From positions 1 to 14,789 of the forward strand of contig JARIAP010000090.1 of assembly GCA_029257755.1 (NCBI GenBank): a stretch of DNA of 14,789 nucleotides. The letters are read 5' to 3'. The DNA comes from Helicobacter sp. Its GTDB lineage: Bacteria; Campylobacterota; Campylobacteria; Campylobacterales; Helicobacteraceae. The first letter of the stretch is position 1. Each line of letters opens with the position of its first letter. A program made the position numbers and the translations under genes. Shown in pieces: positions 1 to 9,400 of this stretch. The notes below the pieces were generated by a model, which had not been told where the DNA came from, did not search any database, and saw only the letters and a list, made by a program, of their open reading frames with translations.

Positions 1-353
1 CTTATATCTTGTAAAATTATTTTTAAAGAATCTCGCATTTGCAATGCTACTGCTGTATCAATACAATCACTTGAAGTTATACCATAATGCACCCATCTTG
101 ATTCTTCTCCTAAACTTTCGCTAACACTTGTTGTAAAGGCTATTAAGTCGTGTTTTGTGATTGTCTCTATTTCATCAATTCTGGAAATATCAAACTTTGC
201 ATTTTTACAAATTTTCTCACAATCTTCATTTGGTATTAATCCTAATTTATTCCAACCTCTAACTAATGCTTTCTCTACTTCAAGCCATGCAGAATATTTA
301 GCATTCATATCCCAAAGTTTTTTCATATTATCTCTTGCGTATCTTTCTACCAT
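1..353 (-). CDS. purB: Adenylosuccinate lyase, N-terminal part (runs off left edge)
   Basis: This is the first ~117 codons of a gene that continues past the left edge. The enzyme cleaves SAICAR and adenylosuccinate in purine synthesis in the cytoplasm. The N-terminus MVERYARDNMKKLWDMNAKY, followed by WLEVEKALVRGW, is typical of bacterial PurB. Near residue 94 the conserved HYGITSSDCIDTA block carries the His and the TSSD loop that line the active site in this superfamily. The ATG start (351-353) has a good Shine-Dalgarno, TAAGGAG, just upstream. It lies 35 bp downstream of the MscS-type channel gene on the same strand, so the two are probably co-transcribed. The fumarase/aspartase signature near the C-terminus is outside the window. 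Family assignment is firm; whether the full gene is intact cannot be seen. Confidence 0.93.
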   Translation of the reverse strand, partial: MVERYARDNMKKLWDMNAKYSAWLEVEKALVRGWNKLGLIPNEDCEKICKNAKFDISRIDEIETITKHDLIAFTTSVSESLGEESRWVHYGITSSDCIDTAVALQMRDSLKIILQDI

Positions 354-388
354 AGGTTCTCCTTATTTAATTAAACTTTATAAATATA

Positions 389-2266
389 TTAAGAAATTTT
401 AGGAAATGTTTCTACATATAAACTTTGACTAGGAAAGGCAAAGCTAAGCTCACAATTTTTTACAATCTCCATTACTTTAAATATTATATCTTCTTTTGTT
501 TCTAAAAACTCTCTTTTTGTAATTCCTTCCGTGAAACAATCTATTAATATATTAATAGAACTATCAGCAAGAGTTTCTAAACAAACATATATTGCGTTTT
601 TATAACCTAAAAAATCATCATATGATATAATGTCTCTTTTTAATGCAATTTTATATAGTTCATTTTCATTGTATTTTGATTTAGTTGCAATTTTTGGGTG
701 ATTTAGTAGCATTTCATTTATTTCTTTAATACATTTTTTAAGTTTTTTTTCTGTTGCATCATAGGTTACACCAATACTCATTTTTATCCTTCTGCCTACT
801 TTCCTGCGACTCCAATTTTGTATAACTTTATCTGCTAATTCAGAGTTTGGGACAAATAAGAGAGAGTTATCTGCTGTTCTTATTGTTGTTCTTCTTAGAC
901 CTATTTCAACTACACTACCTTCTATGCCACTGCATTCGATCCAATCTCCTTGTGAAAAAGAATTATCAAGCAATAACATTACAGATGCAAAAAAATTAGC
1001 TAATGTATCTTTTATTGCTAATGCTACTGCTAACCCACCAAGTCCAAGTGAAGCAATAATTGCAGATATATTAAAACCTAAATTTTTAAGAATCAACAGC
1101 ACAGCAATAATCACTATTATTGTATCAAGAAGTTTTAATATAAGATTTATAATTTCTTTGCGAAATTCACCATTTGTTTTTTGTAGTATATTAGCAAATA
1201 TAGCAGTTCCATAACTTTTTGTTGTAGCAATTAAAAACCATGAAATATTAATTATATATAATATATTAAACCAAGATTCAATGTTTTCTGGTTGTAATTG
1301 TGGATAGTATAATACTCCTATACATACACGCAAACTCCATGCAAATAAGAACAATGATACAGGACGAAGTAAATCTTTTTGTATTCTATAGTGAAGTTCT
1401 TTGTCTTGATTTGTTAAATGTGCTGCAAGATTCATAGCATATACAATAATCTTTGTAATCATTTTTCTATAAGCCCAAAGCACAATAAAACATATTAAAG
1501 ATAAAGTTATTTTAATATTTAATATATTATCATGTCCAACTTTCATAAATTTTGATAATTCTTGTAATGTTAAACGGATAAGTGAATGCAATATTGTGTC
1601 TTGTGGGACAAAATCAGAAGCATGCCATTTAAGATATGTTACAAGATCAATAGCTGTTGATAATTTACTTCTATATTGTGCTATACTTAGATTTATCTCT
1701 TTTTGCTTAGTTTTTGACAAAGATTCTATATTATCAAAATCTTTTTGCATAGCATTAAGTGATATTAATGTTGGTTTTATAATATCCATAACCTTTTGTT
1801 TTTGTGAAAAGAAATCAATTTGTTTTCTAAGGTTTATAAATAAAGTAAATACTTGATAGTTTAATTCAAGTGTAGATATAGCAATTTCACTCTTAATCAT
1901 AGAGTATATATCTTTTTGAATCTTAGAATCAGAAAGTAGCATTTCTTGTTTCATTTTATTATTTCTATTTTCATTTGTATTGAATCCAATTATTTTATTT
2001 TTATCTCTAATGTTTTCTATAAAAATTTGCAATAAATTATTTTTTTGTGTTATTAATAACTCTTTTTTTTCAAAGTTATTGCCTTTTTCTGTAATTAAAT
2101 ATAACTGCCATGATATATCATCAAGGTATGTCAATAATTCTACTATGCTTGTATAGTTTATTATTTTATTGTTAGAATCTTTTATATTAGATTCTAATTG
2201 ATTTGCATTTACTATGGTAATTATAAATAAAGAAAATATAACAATTTTATTAATATATCTTGTCAT
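389..2266 (-). CDS. MscS-family mechanosensitive ion channel, large form
   Basis: A 625-residue inner-membrane protein. It opens with a likely signal peptide (residues ~1-21, MTRYINKIVIFSLFIITIVNA). A ~220-residue, helix-rich presumably periplasmic region follows, then several membrane segments between ~250 and 430. The pore-lining helix is clear at ~395-420: IASLGLGGLAVALAIKD shows the alternating Gly/Ala packing of MscS TM3. It is followed by the beta domain (NFFASVMLLLDNSFSQGDWI, then GLRRTTIRTADNSLLFVPNS) and the alpha-beta C-terminal domain to the end. The channel is expected to release solutes on hypo-osmotic shock. It is about twice the length of E. coli MscS (286 aa) and resembles the larger YnaI/YbdG-like or MscK-like classes; the exact subclass is not decided here. 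The ATG at 2264-2266 has only a weak SD (GAGTGA). The gene lies 24 bp after prmC and 35 bp before purB. Confidence 0.9.
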   Translation of the reverse strand: MTRYINKIVIFSLFIITIVNANQLESNIKDSNNKIINYTSIVELLTYLDDISWQLYLITEKGNNFEKKELLITQKNNLLQIFIENIRDKNKIIGFNTNENRNNKMKQEMLLSDSKIQKDIYSMIKSEIAISTLELNYQVFTLFINLRKQIDFFSQKQKVMDIIKPTLISLNAMQKDFDNIESLSKTKQKEINLSIAQYRSKLSTAIDLVTYLKWHASDFVPQDTILHSLIRLTLQELSKFMKVGHDNILNIKITLSLICFIVLWAYRKMITKIIVYAMNLAAHLTNQDKELHYRIQKDLLRPVSLFLFAWSLRVCIGVLYYPQLQPENIESWFNILYIINISWFLIATTKSYGTAIFANILQKTNGEFRKEIINLILKLLDTIIVIIAVLLILKNLGFNISAIIASLGLGGLAVALAIKDTLANFFASVMLLLDNSFSQGDWIECSGIEGSVVEIGLRRTTIRTADNSLLFVPNSELADKVIQNWSRRKVGRRIKMSIGVTYDATEKKLKKCIKEINEMLLNHPKIATKSKYNENELYKIALKRDIISYDDFLGYKNAIYVCLETLADSSINILIDCFTEGITKREFLETKEDIIFKVMEIVKNCELSFAFPSQSLYVETFPKIS

Positions 2267-2290
2267 AATATCACTCTAATATTTAATTAT

Positions 2291-3274
2291 CTAAGTTAGC
2301 GTTGCTATAAAGCCTCTATCAAACCCAGCATAATCTTTATAGAAATTGGCACTATATCCGGCATTGTATAAAGTTTCTTGCATACTTTCTTTTTGATCAT
2401 ATCCCATTTCACAAGCTAAAATTTGAATTTGTTTTTCACGAGCTTGTAAAATTAATTTTTTTAAAATCTCATCTCCATTTTTTCCGCCAAACAATGCAAT
2501 ATGTGGCTCACATAAAACTTCTTGGTTTAATGGATAATTATTTGCTATATATGGTGGGTTAGAAATTAATAAAGAAATTGGTTGTTTCATAATTAAATAT
2601 GGTGATTGCAATAAATCAGATTCTATAAAATCACATCTATTAGCAACTTCTATTTTTTGTGCGTTATGTCTAGCAATATTTAATGCTTCTTTACTAATAT
2701 CTGTTGCAATAGCACATGTATTGATTGTATTCTTTAGAATTGATAGACTAATAGCCCCACTTCCAACACCAACTTCTATGAAATTTGTAATACCATAATC
2801 ATTAATAATTTCTAATACTTTTTCTACAAGTATTTCTGTTTCTATTCTTGGAATTAGAACACTCTTATCAACATAAAATTCAATATCATAAAAATATGCA
2901 CGATTTGTTAAATATTCAAGTGGAATACCATTTTTGCGCATAGCTAAAAGCTTAAAATATCTTTGTTTATCAAAATCAGAAACTTCTTCTTTGCTATTAA
3001 TATGTAATTCTGTTCTACTCATATTAAGTATATGCCCTAATAATATTTCAGCTTCATATCTAGGGCTTACTATATTGAATTCTGCTTTTAAATTACCAAG
3101 TTCTTTGCGATTATTATTTTGTTTTGTAGAATCTTTTGGTAATTTATCTGTTTCTAAATTATTTATATCTGTAAGCAAAAATTGTGTTTCATATACAAGT
3201 TTTTTAAAATCATCAAGATTCATGTCTTTTAAGAAAGCTATTGCAATTCTTAATAATAAATCAATTTCTATCAT
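2291..3274 (-). CDS. prmC: Peptide chain release factor N5-glutamine methyltransferase
   Basis: PrmC (HemK) uses S-adenosylmethionine to methylate the Gln of the GGQ motif in release factors RF1 and RF2. The SAM-binding motif I is FIEVGVGSGAISLSIL (~residues 162-177), and the catalytic signature NPPY is at residues 239-242 (ISNPPYIANN). The ATG at 3272-3274 gives 327 residues and is preceded by a strong GGAGG five bases away (3280-3284). An in-frame TTG at 3286 would overlap that SD, so the shorter start is preferred. The start lies inside the 3' end of the M48 protease gene (14-bp overlap), which suggests translational coupling in an intact operon. The N-terminal helical domain carries an apparent insertion of ~45 mostly polar residues (about 35-80) before the conserved SPRYEAEILLGHIL segment. 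The protein is correspondingly longer than the usual ~280 residues. Confidence 0.93.
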   Translation of the reverse strand: MIEIDLLLRIAIAFLKDMNLDDFKKLVYETQFLLTDINNLETDKLPKDSTKQNNNRKELGNLKAEFNIVSPRYEAEILLGHILNMSRTELHINSKEEVSDFDKQRYFKLLAMRKNGIPLEYLTNRAYFYDIEFYVDKSVLIPRIETEILVEKVLEIINDYGITNFIEVGVGSGAISLSILKNTINTCAIATDISKEALNIARHNAQKIEVANRCDFIESDLLQSPYLIMKQPISLLISNPPYIANNYPLNQEVLCEPHIALFGGKNGDEILKKLILQAREKQIQILACEMGYDQKESMQETLYNAGYSANFYKDYAGFDRGFIATLT

Positions 3275-4472
3275 TAAAACCTCCAAGTGCCTCTAACCTA
3301 TCAAGTAATGGTGGATGAGAATAATAAAAAAATATATAAGCTGGATGAGAATAAGGAAATGCTTTATTTTCATTTACTAATCTTATTAAAGCCTCACTTA
3401 ATGCTTTGTTGCTAACACATGATGCTCCAAATTCATCTGCCTTATATTCTGCTTTGCGACTAAAATAACTTTGTATTGGCATAAATAAAAATGATAAAAC
3501 TGGTAACATTAATATTGCTAAAATTAATATATTACCATGTATTGGTTGCAATCCTATGTATAAACATATAGATTTAAAAAACATACCCATAATAGCAAAT
3601 ATAAGAAATAATATACAACCACTTATTGCTATATTTCTTAATATATCCCTATGTTTAAAATGTCCTAATTCATGTCCTAGAATAGCTATTAATCCATCTT
3701 CACTAATTTTTTCAAGCAATGTATCAAATAAAACTACTCTTTTAGAGCTTCCAAATCCACCAAAATATGCATTAAGCCTCCCATCTCTTCTACTTGCATC
3801 AATTACAAATATGCCATTACTTTTGAATCAAACTTTTTATAATAGAGTATGGATTCTATTTTTTAAATTCTCATCTTTTAGCGGTGTAAATTTATTAAAC
3901 ATTGGTGCAATAATAGTTGGATAAATTAACTGCATAAGTATAATAAAGAAAAATAAAAAAATAAATCCAACTAACCACCATAATTGTATAGTTTCCATAA
4001 TCCATAATAAAAGCACAAATACAATGCCCAATAAAGTGCCTACTATAAATATTGTTTTTATACAATCTATTAAGAAACTTTTCATATTTTGCTTATTAAA
4101 ACCATATTTTGTGTCAATCTTTTTATATAATAAATTTAAAGGAAAATGTAATATAGCATTTATAGCAACAAAACTCATAAGCATTAGCCAGTTTAATCCA
4201 AAATTGCTAATAGTTTGCATACTGCAGTTTTGTATTAAAAAAGAGATTCCATACTCCAACCAAAAGATTAGTAGCACAAATTCAAATACATGAGAGGTTA
4301 TTGATAATTTTAGCTTTGATATAGCATAGTTTGCAGCAGTTTCATAATCTTTTTTGCTTAAAATAACAGCTTTTTGTTTAGAATATGATTTAATATGTTT
4401 TATTTGTAAAATGTCTAATATAATTGCTGGAATAATATATAGCAATAAATAAACTAAAGCAATAATATACAA
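3261..4472 (-). pseudogene. M48-family membrane metallopeptidase (Ste24/HtpX-like), interrupted by two in-frame stops
   Basis: One reading frame of 404 codons covers a complete Ste24-type zinc protease, but codons 212 (TAA, 3837-3839) and 215 (TGA, 3828-3830) are stops. The part before the stops (residues 1-211) has several membrane segments and the family's FPLNLLYKKIDTKYGFNKQ stretch. The part after resumes without frame change at FKSNGIFVIDASRRDGRLNA, then the zinc site HELGH at 267-271 and EYKADEFGA with the third ligand Glu, in normal family order. The start is TTG at 4470-4472 with AAGGAG six bases upstream. The catalytic half has no ATG before its zinc site, only a TTG at 3717-3719 without a clear SD. 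The gene therefore looks inactivated, unless readthrough or a sequence error is involved. The gene precedes and overlaps prmC. Confidence 0.82.
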
Positions 4473-4579
4473 TATAATCTCCTTTTATAGTTCATTAACT
4501 TCTTATTTATAAAGCATATTATAATTTTTTAAATATTATACTAATTTCTTTTATATTTGTTATTGTTGTCGTTTAGTTT
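4473..4579 (-). promoter_or_regulatory. Intergenic region with candidate promoter for the M48-prmC-mscS-purB unit
   Basis: This 107-bp AT-rich gap separates the secretin stop from the TTG start of the protease. Read on the minus strand it contains two perfect TATAAT hexamers, at 4535-4540 and 4518-4523, 62-63 and 45-46 bases before the start codon. Epsilonproteobacterial housekeeping promoters depend mainly on the -10 box, with little -35 conservation, so either is plausible. In DNA this AT-rich, chance TATAAT is common, so this is a candidate only. I see no convincing terminator hairpin for the upstream secretin gene. Confidence 0.35.
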
Positions 4580-6472
4580 TTAGTAAATTATTCTTGGTGT
4601 TATAATGATTATTAGCTCTTCTGTTCTTTGTGTATTGCTTTCTTTACCAAATACTTTACCAAATACTTTAATTTCACCAACTTTTGGAATTACTTGCGAA
4701 ATGTTTTGTGTTGTATTATTTATCAATCCACCTATAATAACTCTTTGTCCATTTTTAAGTTTTACAATAGATGATAATTGATTTGTGCTAAGGTTTGGAG
4801 GTGAAGATAGGGCTTGAGAAGTATTTTCTAATTCTGGATCTTTTGTCTTTGTTATAGATGGATTTATGCGTAAGACTATAGAATCTTTATTTATTGATGG
4901 TGTAATATCAAGCAATATTCCTGCAAATATACTTGGATATTGAGTGCTTGTGTTTTGTATTGTTGTGTTTGTATTGTTTGATTGATATACAAGATTTTGT
5001 GTATATCTTAATACAGAGCCTACACTAATTATTGCTGGTTGATTGTTTAATACCATAATTTTTGGGTTGCTAAGACTTTTTAAATCTCCATAAGTTTTTA
5101 AAAGATTTATAATGCTATTTAAATCTGAAATATCATTACCAATAGTTAAACTAGCATTACTAAATGAAACATTTAACTTAGAATTGCTAGGGTTTAATAT
5201 AGAAAAAATTGATTGCCAATCTATACCTATATTGTTTGTTTTAAAATGTGTAAGAGATAGAATCTCAACATCAAGTTCTACTTGTAAATTAATTTTTTCC
5301 TCTAGTTGTTTTAGAAACTTTTCTACTTCTTTCATTTTTGTTTTTGTAGTCCATACAAAAATTAATCCTGCTCCTTTATCAATCATAAATTTATCACCAT
5401 GTTTAGAATCAAGCATAATAAATAATTTAGATTCTATATCTGCCCAAAAATTTATTTCATCAATTGAATATATTTTTGTTCCACTTTTACCAAAATTAGA
5501 ATTTGTAGAATTCATTTGAGAACGCAATTGATTTTTTAATGATAAATTATCTAAATACCCTGATATATTTTGATTTTGTGTTATATTTCTATTTTTATAA
5601 TTTAAATTGTAATTTGGATAATTTATATAACTATTAAAATTATTATAGGCATCTTGTTGTTCTTGAGAGAATAAAACATCTGTATTGCTTTGTGCCATAC
5701 GAGTGCTTGATATATAATTAATATCAAACATTTTCATATCAATATCTTTTATAATCAATTTATTTGATTCTATTTTATAAAAATTGTCATATAGTAAAAT
5801 AGGTATTATAAAGTCAAGTTTTTTATTTTCAATATTTATTAAATTTATATTATCAATATCTGTTTGTACATTTTTATTTTGTTGATATTGAATTGAAAAG
5901 TTACATTCTTTTGCAATTGCATAAAGTATTTCTTTGTTGTTTAATTTGATTTCTTTTTTAATATTAAATTTTCTTTTTGTGCATTTTGGAGATAACATTG
6001 CAATATTTATTACCTTATTTTGTCTTATTGTTTTATTGTTATGTGTTTCTTTATATATGTTTTTTTTATCATTTATTTTATTTGAGTATATTATATTTTT
6101 TAATTTTTCTTGATTTAATTTTTGATAATCTATATCAAAACTATTTATTACTAGTCCTATATTGTCGAACTTACAACATTTATCAATAGTTTCTAAGAAG
6201 TTTTTATAATTACTAAAATAATCTTTCATGTTTGTTTCTATTAAGAATTCATGATAGCTTGAATCTGTTGTAGAAAATGGTTCAAAAGCTAATCGCAAGT
6301 CATTTATAATAGAATATTCTTTTATATTATCTTCATTTATTTTATTTTCACCATAAAGGTTTTGTTTGTTTTGTGTATCTATTGCAATGCTATATTGTGT
6401 AAATATATATATTAATAATACAATTTGAAATTTTATTATCTTAATTTTATTTATTTTTAAATAAGCAAACAT
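4580..6472 (-). CDS. Secretin, MshL/PilQ/GspD superfamily (type IV pilus, DNA-uptake or type II-like outer-membrane channel)
   Basis: A 630-residue predicted outer-membrane secretin. Residues ~1-30 form a signal peptide (hydrophobic FQIVLLIYIFTQYSIA). A domain around 155-250 (RKFNIKKEIKLNNKEILYAI, then KIESNKLIIKDIDMKMFDIN) resembles the N-terminal secretin/TonB short domain and the beta-strand lead-in seen in MshL-type proteins. The C-terminal ~250 residues are the secretin core: VELDVEILSLTHFKTNNIGI, SLSNPKIMVLNNQPAIISVG (~467-486), IFAGILLDITPSI, and the terminal VKLKNGQRVIIGGLI plus TEELIIIITPRII. There is no lipobox. The region between these blocks and at 30-150 is Asn/Lys/Ile-rich with little conservation. 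The ATG start has no strong SD and lies 27 bp after the trpB stop, so it is probably in the trpB transcript. Campylobacter CtsD (natural transformation) is a plausible functional relative, but orthology is inferred. Confidence 0.88.
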   Translation of the reverse strand: MFAYLKINKIKIIKFQIVLLIYIFTQYSIAIDTQNKQNLYGENKINEDNIKEYSIINDLRLAFEPFSTTDSSYHEFLIETNMKDYFSNYKNFLETIDKCCKFDNIGLVINSFDIDYQKLNQEKLKNIIYSNKINDKKNIYKETHNNKTIRQNKVINIAMLSPKCTKRKFNIKKEIKLNNKEILYAIAKECNFSIQYQQNKNVQTDIDNINLINIENKKLDFIIPILLYDNFYKIESNKLIIKDIDMKMFDINYISSTRMAQSNTDVLFSQEQQDAYNNFNSYINYPNYNLNYKNRNITQNQNISGYLDNLSLKNQLRSQMNSTNSNFGKSGTKIYSIDEINFWADIESKLFIMLDSKHGDKFMIDKGAGLIFVWTTKTKMKEVEKFLKQLEEKINLQVELDVEILSLTHFKTNNIGIDWQSIFSILNPSNSKLNVSFSNASLTIGNDISDLNSIINLLKTYGDLKSLSNPKIMVLNNQPAIISVGSVLRYTQNLVYQSNNTNTTIQNTSTQYPSIFAGILLDITPSINKDSIVLRINPSITKTKDPELENTSQALSSPPNLSTNQLSSIVKLKNGQRVIIGGLINNTTQNISQVIPKVGEIKVFGKVFGKESNTQRTEELIIIITPRIIY

Positions 6473-6499
6473 AAATATTAGCTCGTTTATTTTTTAACA

Positions 6500-9400
6500 T
6501 TATGATTTTAAGGATTTACTACAAATTTTATTGAACTCTGGTTTTGTTTCAAATACACGCGTTGTTTTTTGCTGTGGTATCACATTTACATTTTTTAGTG
6601 ATTCTTCTTGTTTTTCATTATCATATTCTATATTTTGTAATTGTCTTTCTTGCTTAGCATTATCATATTGTTTTATATTATCTTCTATTTTTTCAAATAT
6701 TTCTTGTAGTTTATTTATTTCTATACTTTCTAGATTATCTATTGCATTTATATTATGGCTATCTTGTTGTTCTAATATATTCATTTCTAAAGGTCGCATA
6801 GAGTTATCTATATCATCATTATCAACATCTTGTTCTATGTTATCTTGTATATCTATAAAAATAGATTTATTTGAAATACTTTCTTCTTTAACCTCATCTT
6901 GTTGTAATTCTAAATCATCACTTGTTTTTATTCCCAGTAACTCATCAAATTCACTTTTATAATTATAGTTTTTGCTATCTTCTGCATCTATTATATCCAT
7001 TATATTTATTTCATTTGGATTAGTCTCATCAAGATTAAATGTATTACCTAATGTTTGTATTAATTCTTCATTTATAGGCATTGTTAATTCATTGTTGTCT
7101 TCTATTGTAGAATCTATATTTTTATCTGTAATATTTATATCATCTGTTGCTAAATTTGTTTTTAATTCATTATTTTCTTTTTCTTCTAATAATAAAGATT
7201 CTAAATTCATAGAATTATTATTATCTGTATTACTAGATTCTATATCATTAAATTCTATATTTGCATTATCTAAATCATTTGTTTCGTATAAAAAGTTTAA
7301 AATATTGTCGTTTATTTCATCATTAGAATCTATATGTTTAGTTGATAATTCATCTTGCTCAATATTAGATTCCAAGAATTTAGAATCTAAATGTTCATTT
7401 ATTAATATTTCATTTTGTTTTGTTTCTATTTCTTTAACATTATCTATATTTGATGATTTTATGTTTATATTTTTTAATTCTTCTTTCAATTCATTAGATG
7501 AAATTTTATTTTTTTTACTTTCATCAGATTCTATATTATAATATTTAATCTGTTCTATTATTTCATTAGAATTTATTGTTTGCTTCGTGTTGTTTTCATT
7601 TTCTTCATTATAACTTGATATATGTGTATCTTGTTTTTTTGAATTATCGTCATATTTTTTCAATTCCAAATCATCTTTTAAAAATTCTAATGGTGAAAAT
7701 TTATCATTATTTGATTCTTCATTATAGTAATCTACATTGTCATTTAAAATGTTTTCATTTGTATTGTTATTTTGCAGTTCTGTTTGTGTTGTTTGTATTT
7801 CTTCTATATCATTAGATTCTAAGTTATAATCAATAAAATCTGTGTTTGTATTATCTAAATCATTTGTTTTATATAAAAAACTTAAAATATTTTCATCTAA
7901 TTCGCCATTAGAATCTATATTCTTAGTTTCTAGCTCATCTTGCATAACTACAGATTCTGCATTACCAATAGAGTCAAATAGTCTATCACTTATTTCTGTG
8001 TCATTATGATTATCTTTGTTTTCCATATTATCATTTTCTTGCATTATATCAAGTAATATTTCATGTTCTTTTGGTGTTTTTATAGATTCTGTATTATCGT
8101 TTGATTGTGATATATTTGATTGAGTTTCTTTAAAATCTAAGAATTCTAAGTCTTTTTGGCTAATACTTTGTAATGTTTTTTTAAATTCTTCTACATTTTT
8201 ATTTAGTTTTTCTTGAGTTACTTCTTCTTCTTTATTATTTTTTTCTAATTGTTTTACTTTTTTTTCTAAGCCTTGTAATTCTAAAGATAAAAAGTTTTTC
8301 CACTCAATTGGGCATAATTCTTTTGCTGTTATAAAAATATCTTTATCTCCTCTACCACTTACATTAGCTACAATTATTTTGTTTTTTTGTGTTTTTGCAA
8401 TGTGTATTACTCCTGCTAATGCGTGACTTGATTCTAATGCTGCTAAAATACCTTCATGACGAGCAAAAAATTGCATTGCTTCTAATGCTTGTTCATCACT
8501 TGCTGCCATAAATTCTATTCTTTTTATATCTGCTAAATGTGCTATCTGTGGACCAACTCCTGCATAATCAAGACCTGCACTAATTGAATAAGTATTTGAT
8601 ATTTGTCCATGTTTATCTTGTAAAAAATATGATTTAAATCCTTGTGCTATACCAACTCTAGCTTCACTATTATTGCTTAAACGCATAGCATTCTTATTTA
8701 CCTTGAAGTTCTCACCACCGGCTTCTACACCAATAAGATTTACTCCCATATCTTCTAAGAATGCACTAAATGTACCTATAGCATTACTTCCACCTCCAAC
8801 ACAAGCTATTATGTAATCTGGTAAAAAGGTATTTGCTTTCTTGCTTAATGTCTTTTGAATCTGTTTTTTAAGCTCCTTTCCTATAATTGATTGTGCATCC
8901 CTTACAATATCTGGGTATGGATATGGTCCTAATGCAGAGCCTATTACATAAAAATAATCATTTGGAAATATACTCCATTGTCTTAAAGCTTCATTTACAG
9001 AATCTTTTAGTGTTTTTGTTCCACTATCTACTCTTATTACCTCTGCACCAAATTGCTGCATTATAAATACATTTGGTTGTTGTCTTTGTGCATCTACTTC
9101 ACCCATAAAAATAGTGCATGGCATTTTTAGAAATGCACATACACTTGCAACAGCAACACCATGTTGTCCTGCCCCTGTTTCTGCTATAATATGTTTTTTA
9201 CCCATTCTTTTTGCTAGTAATACTTGTGCTAATGCATTATTAATCTTATGTGCCCCTGTATTTGCTAATCCTTCAAATTTTATGTATATTTCATTGCATA
9301 GTATTTCAGAGGCATTTTTTGCATATATTAATGGTGTTGGTCTCCCAACAAATGTTTTGAATAATGACTTTAGTTCTTTTTTAAAACCTTTTGTTTGAAA

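Noticed and set aside
2063..2070. Run of eight T (A8 in the coding strand of the MscS-type gene) as a phase-variation tract
   Set aside because: Runs of 7-8 A/T occur many times in this AT-rich window, and the tract sits inside an intact conserved-length gene. There is no sign of an alternate frame or on/off design.
3828..3839. Alternative genetic code or programmed readthrough to explain the two stops in the protease gene
   Set aside because: Two different stop codons would both need recoding within 12 bases. TAA, TAG and TGA all end other genes normally in this window (TAG for prmC, TGA for the protease itself), so loss of function or error is simpler.
6531..7541. Two long plus-strand open frames opposite the TrpB extension (143 and 189 codons)
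   Set aside because: They are Ser/Phe/Leu-rich mirror translations of the Asn/Asp/Glu-rich coding strand, lack SD sequences and show no recognisable domain. They are antisense by-products of the composition.
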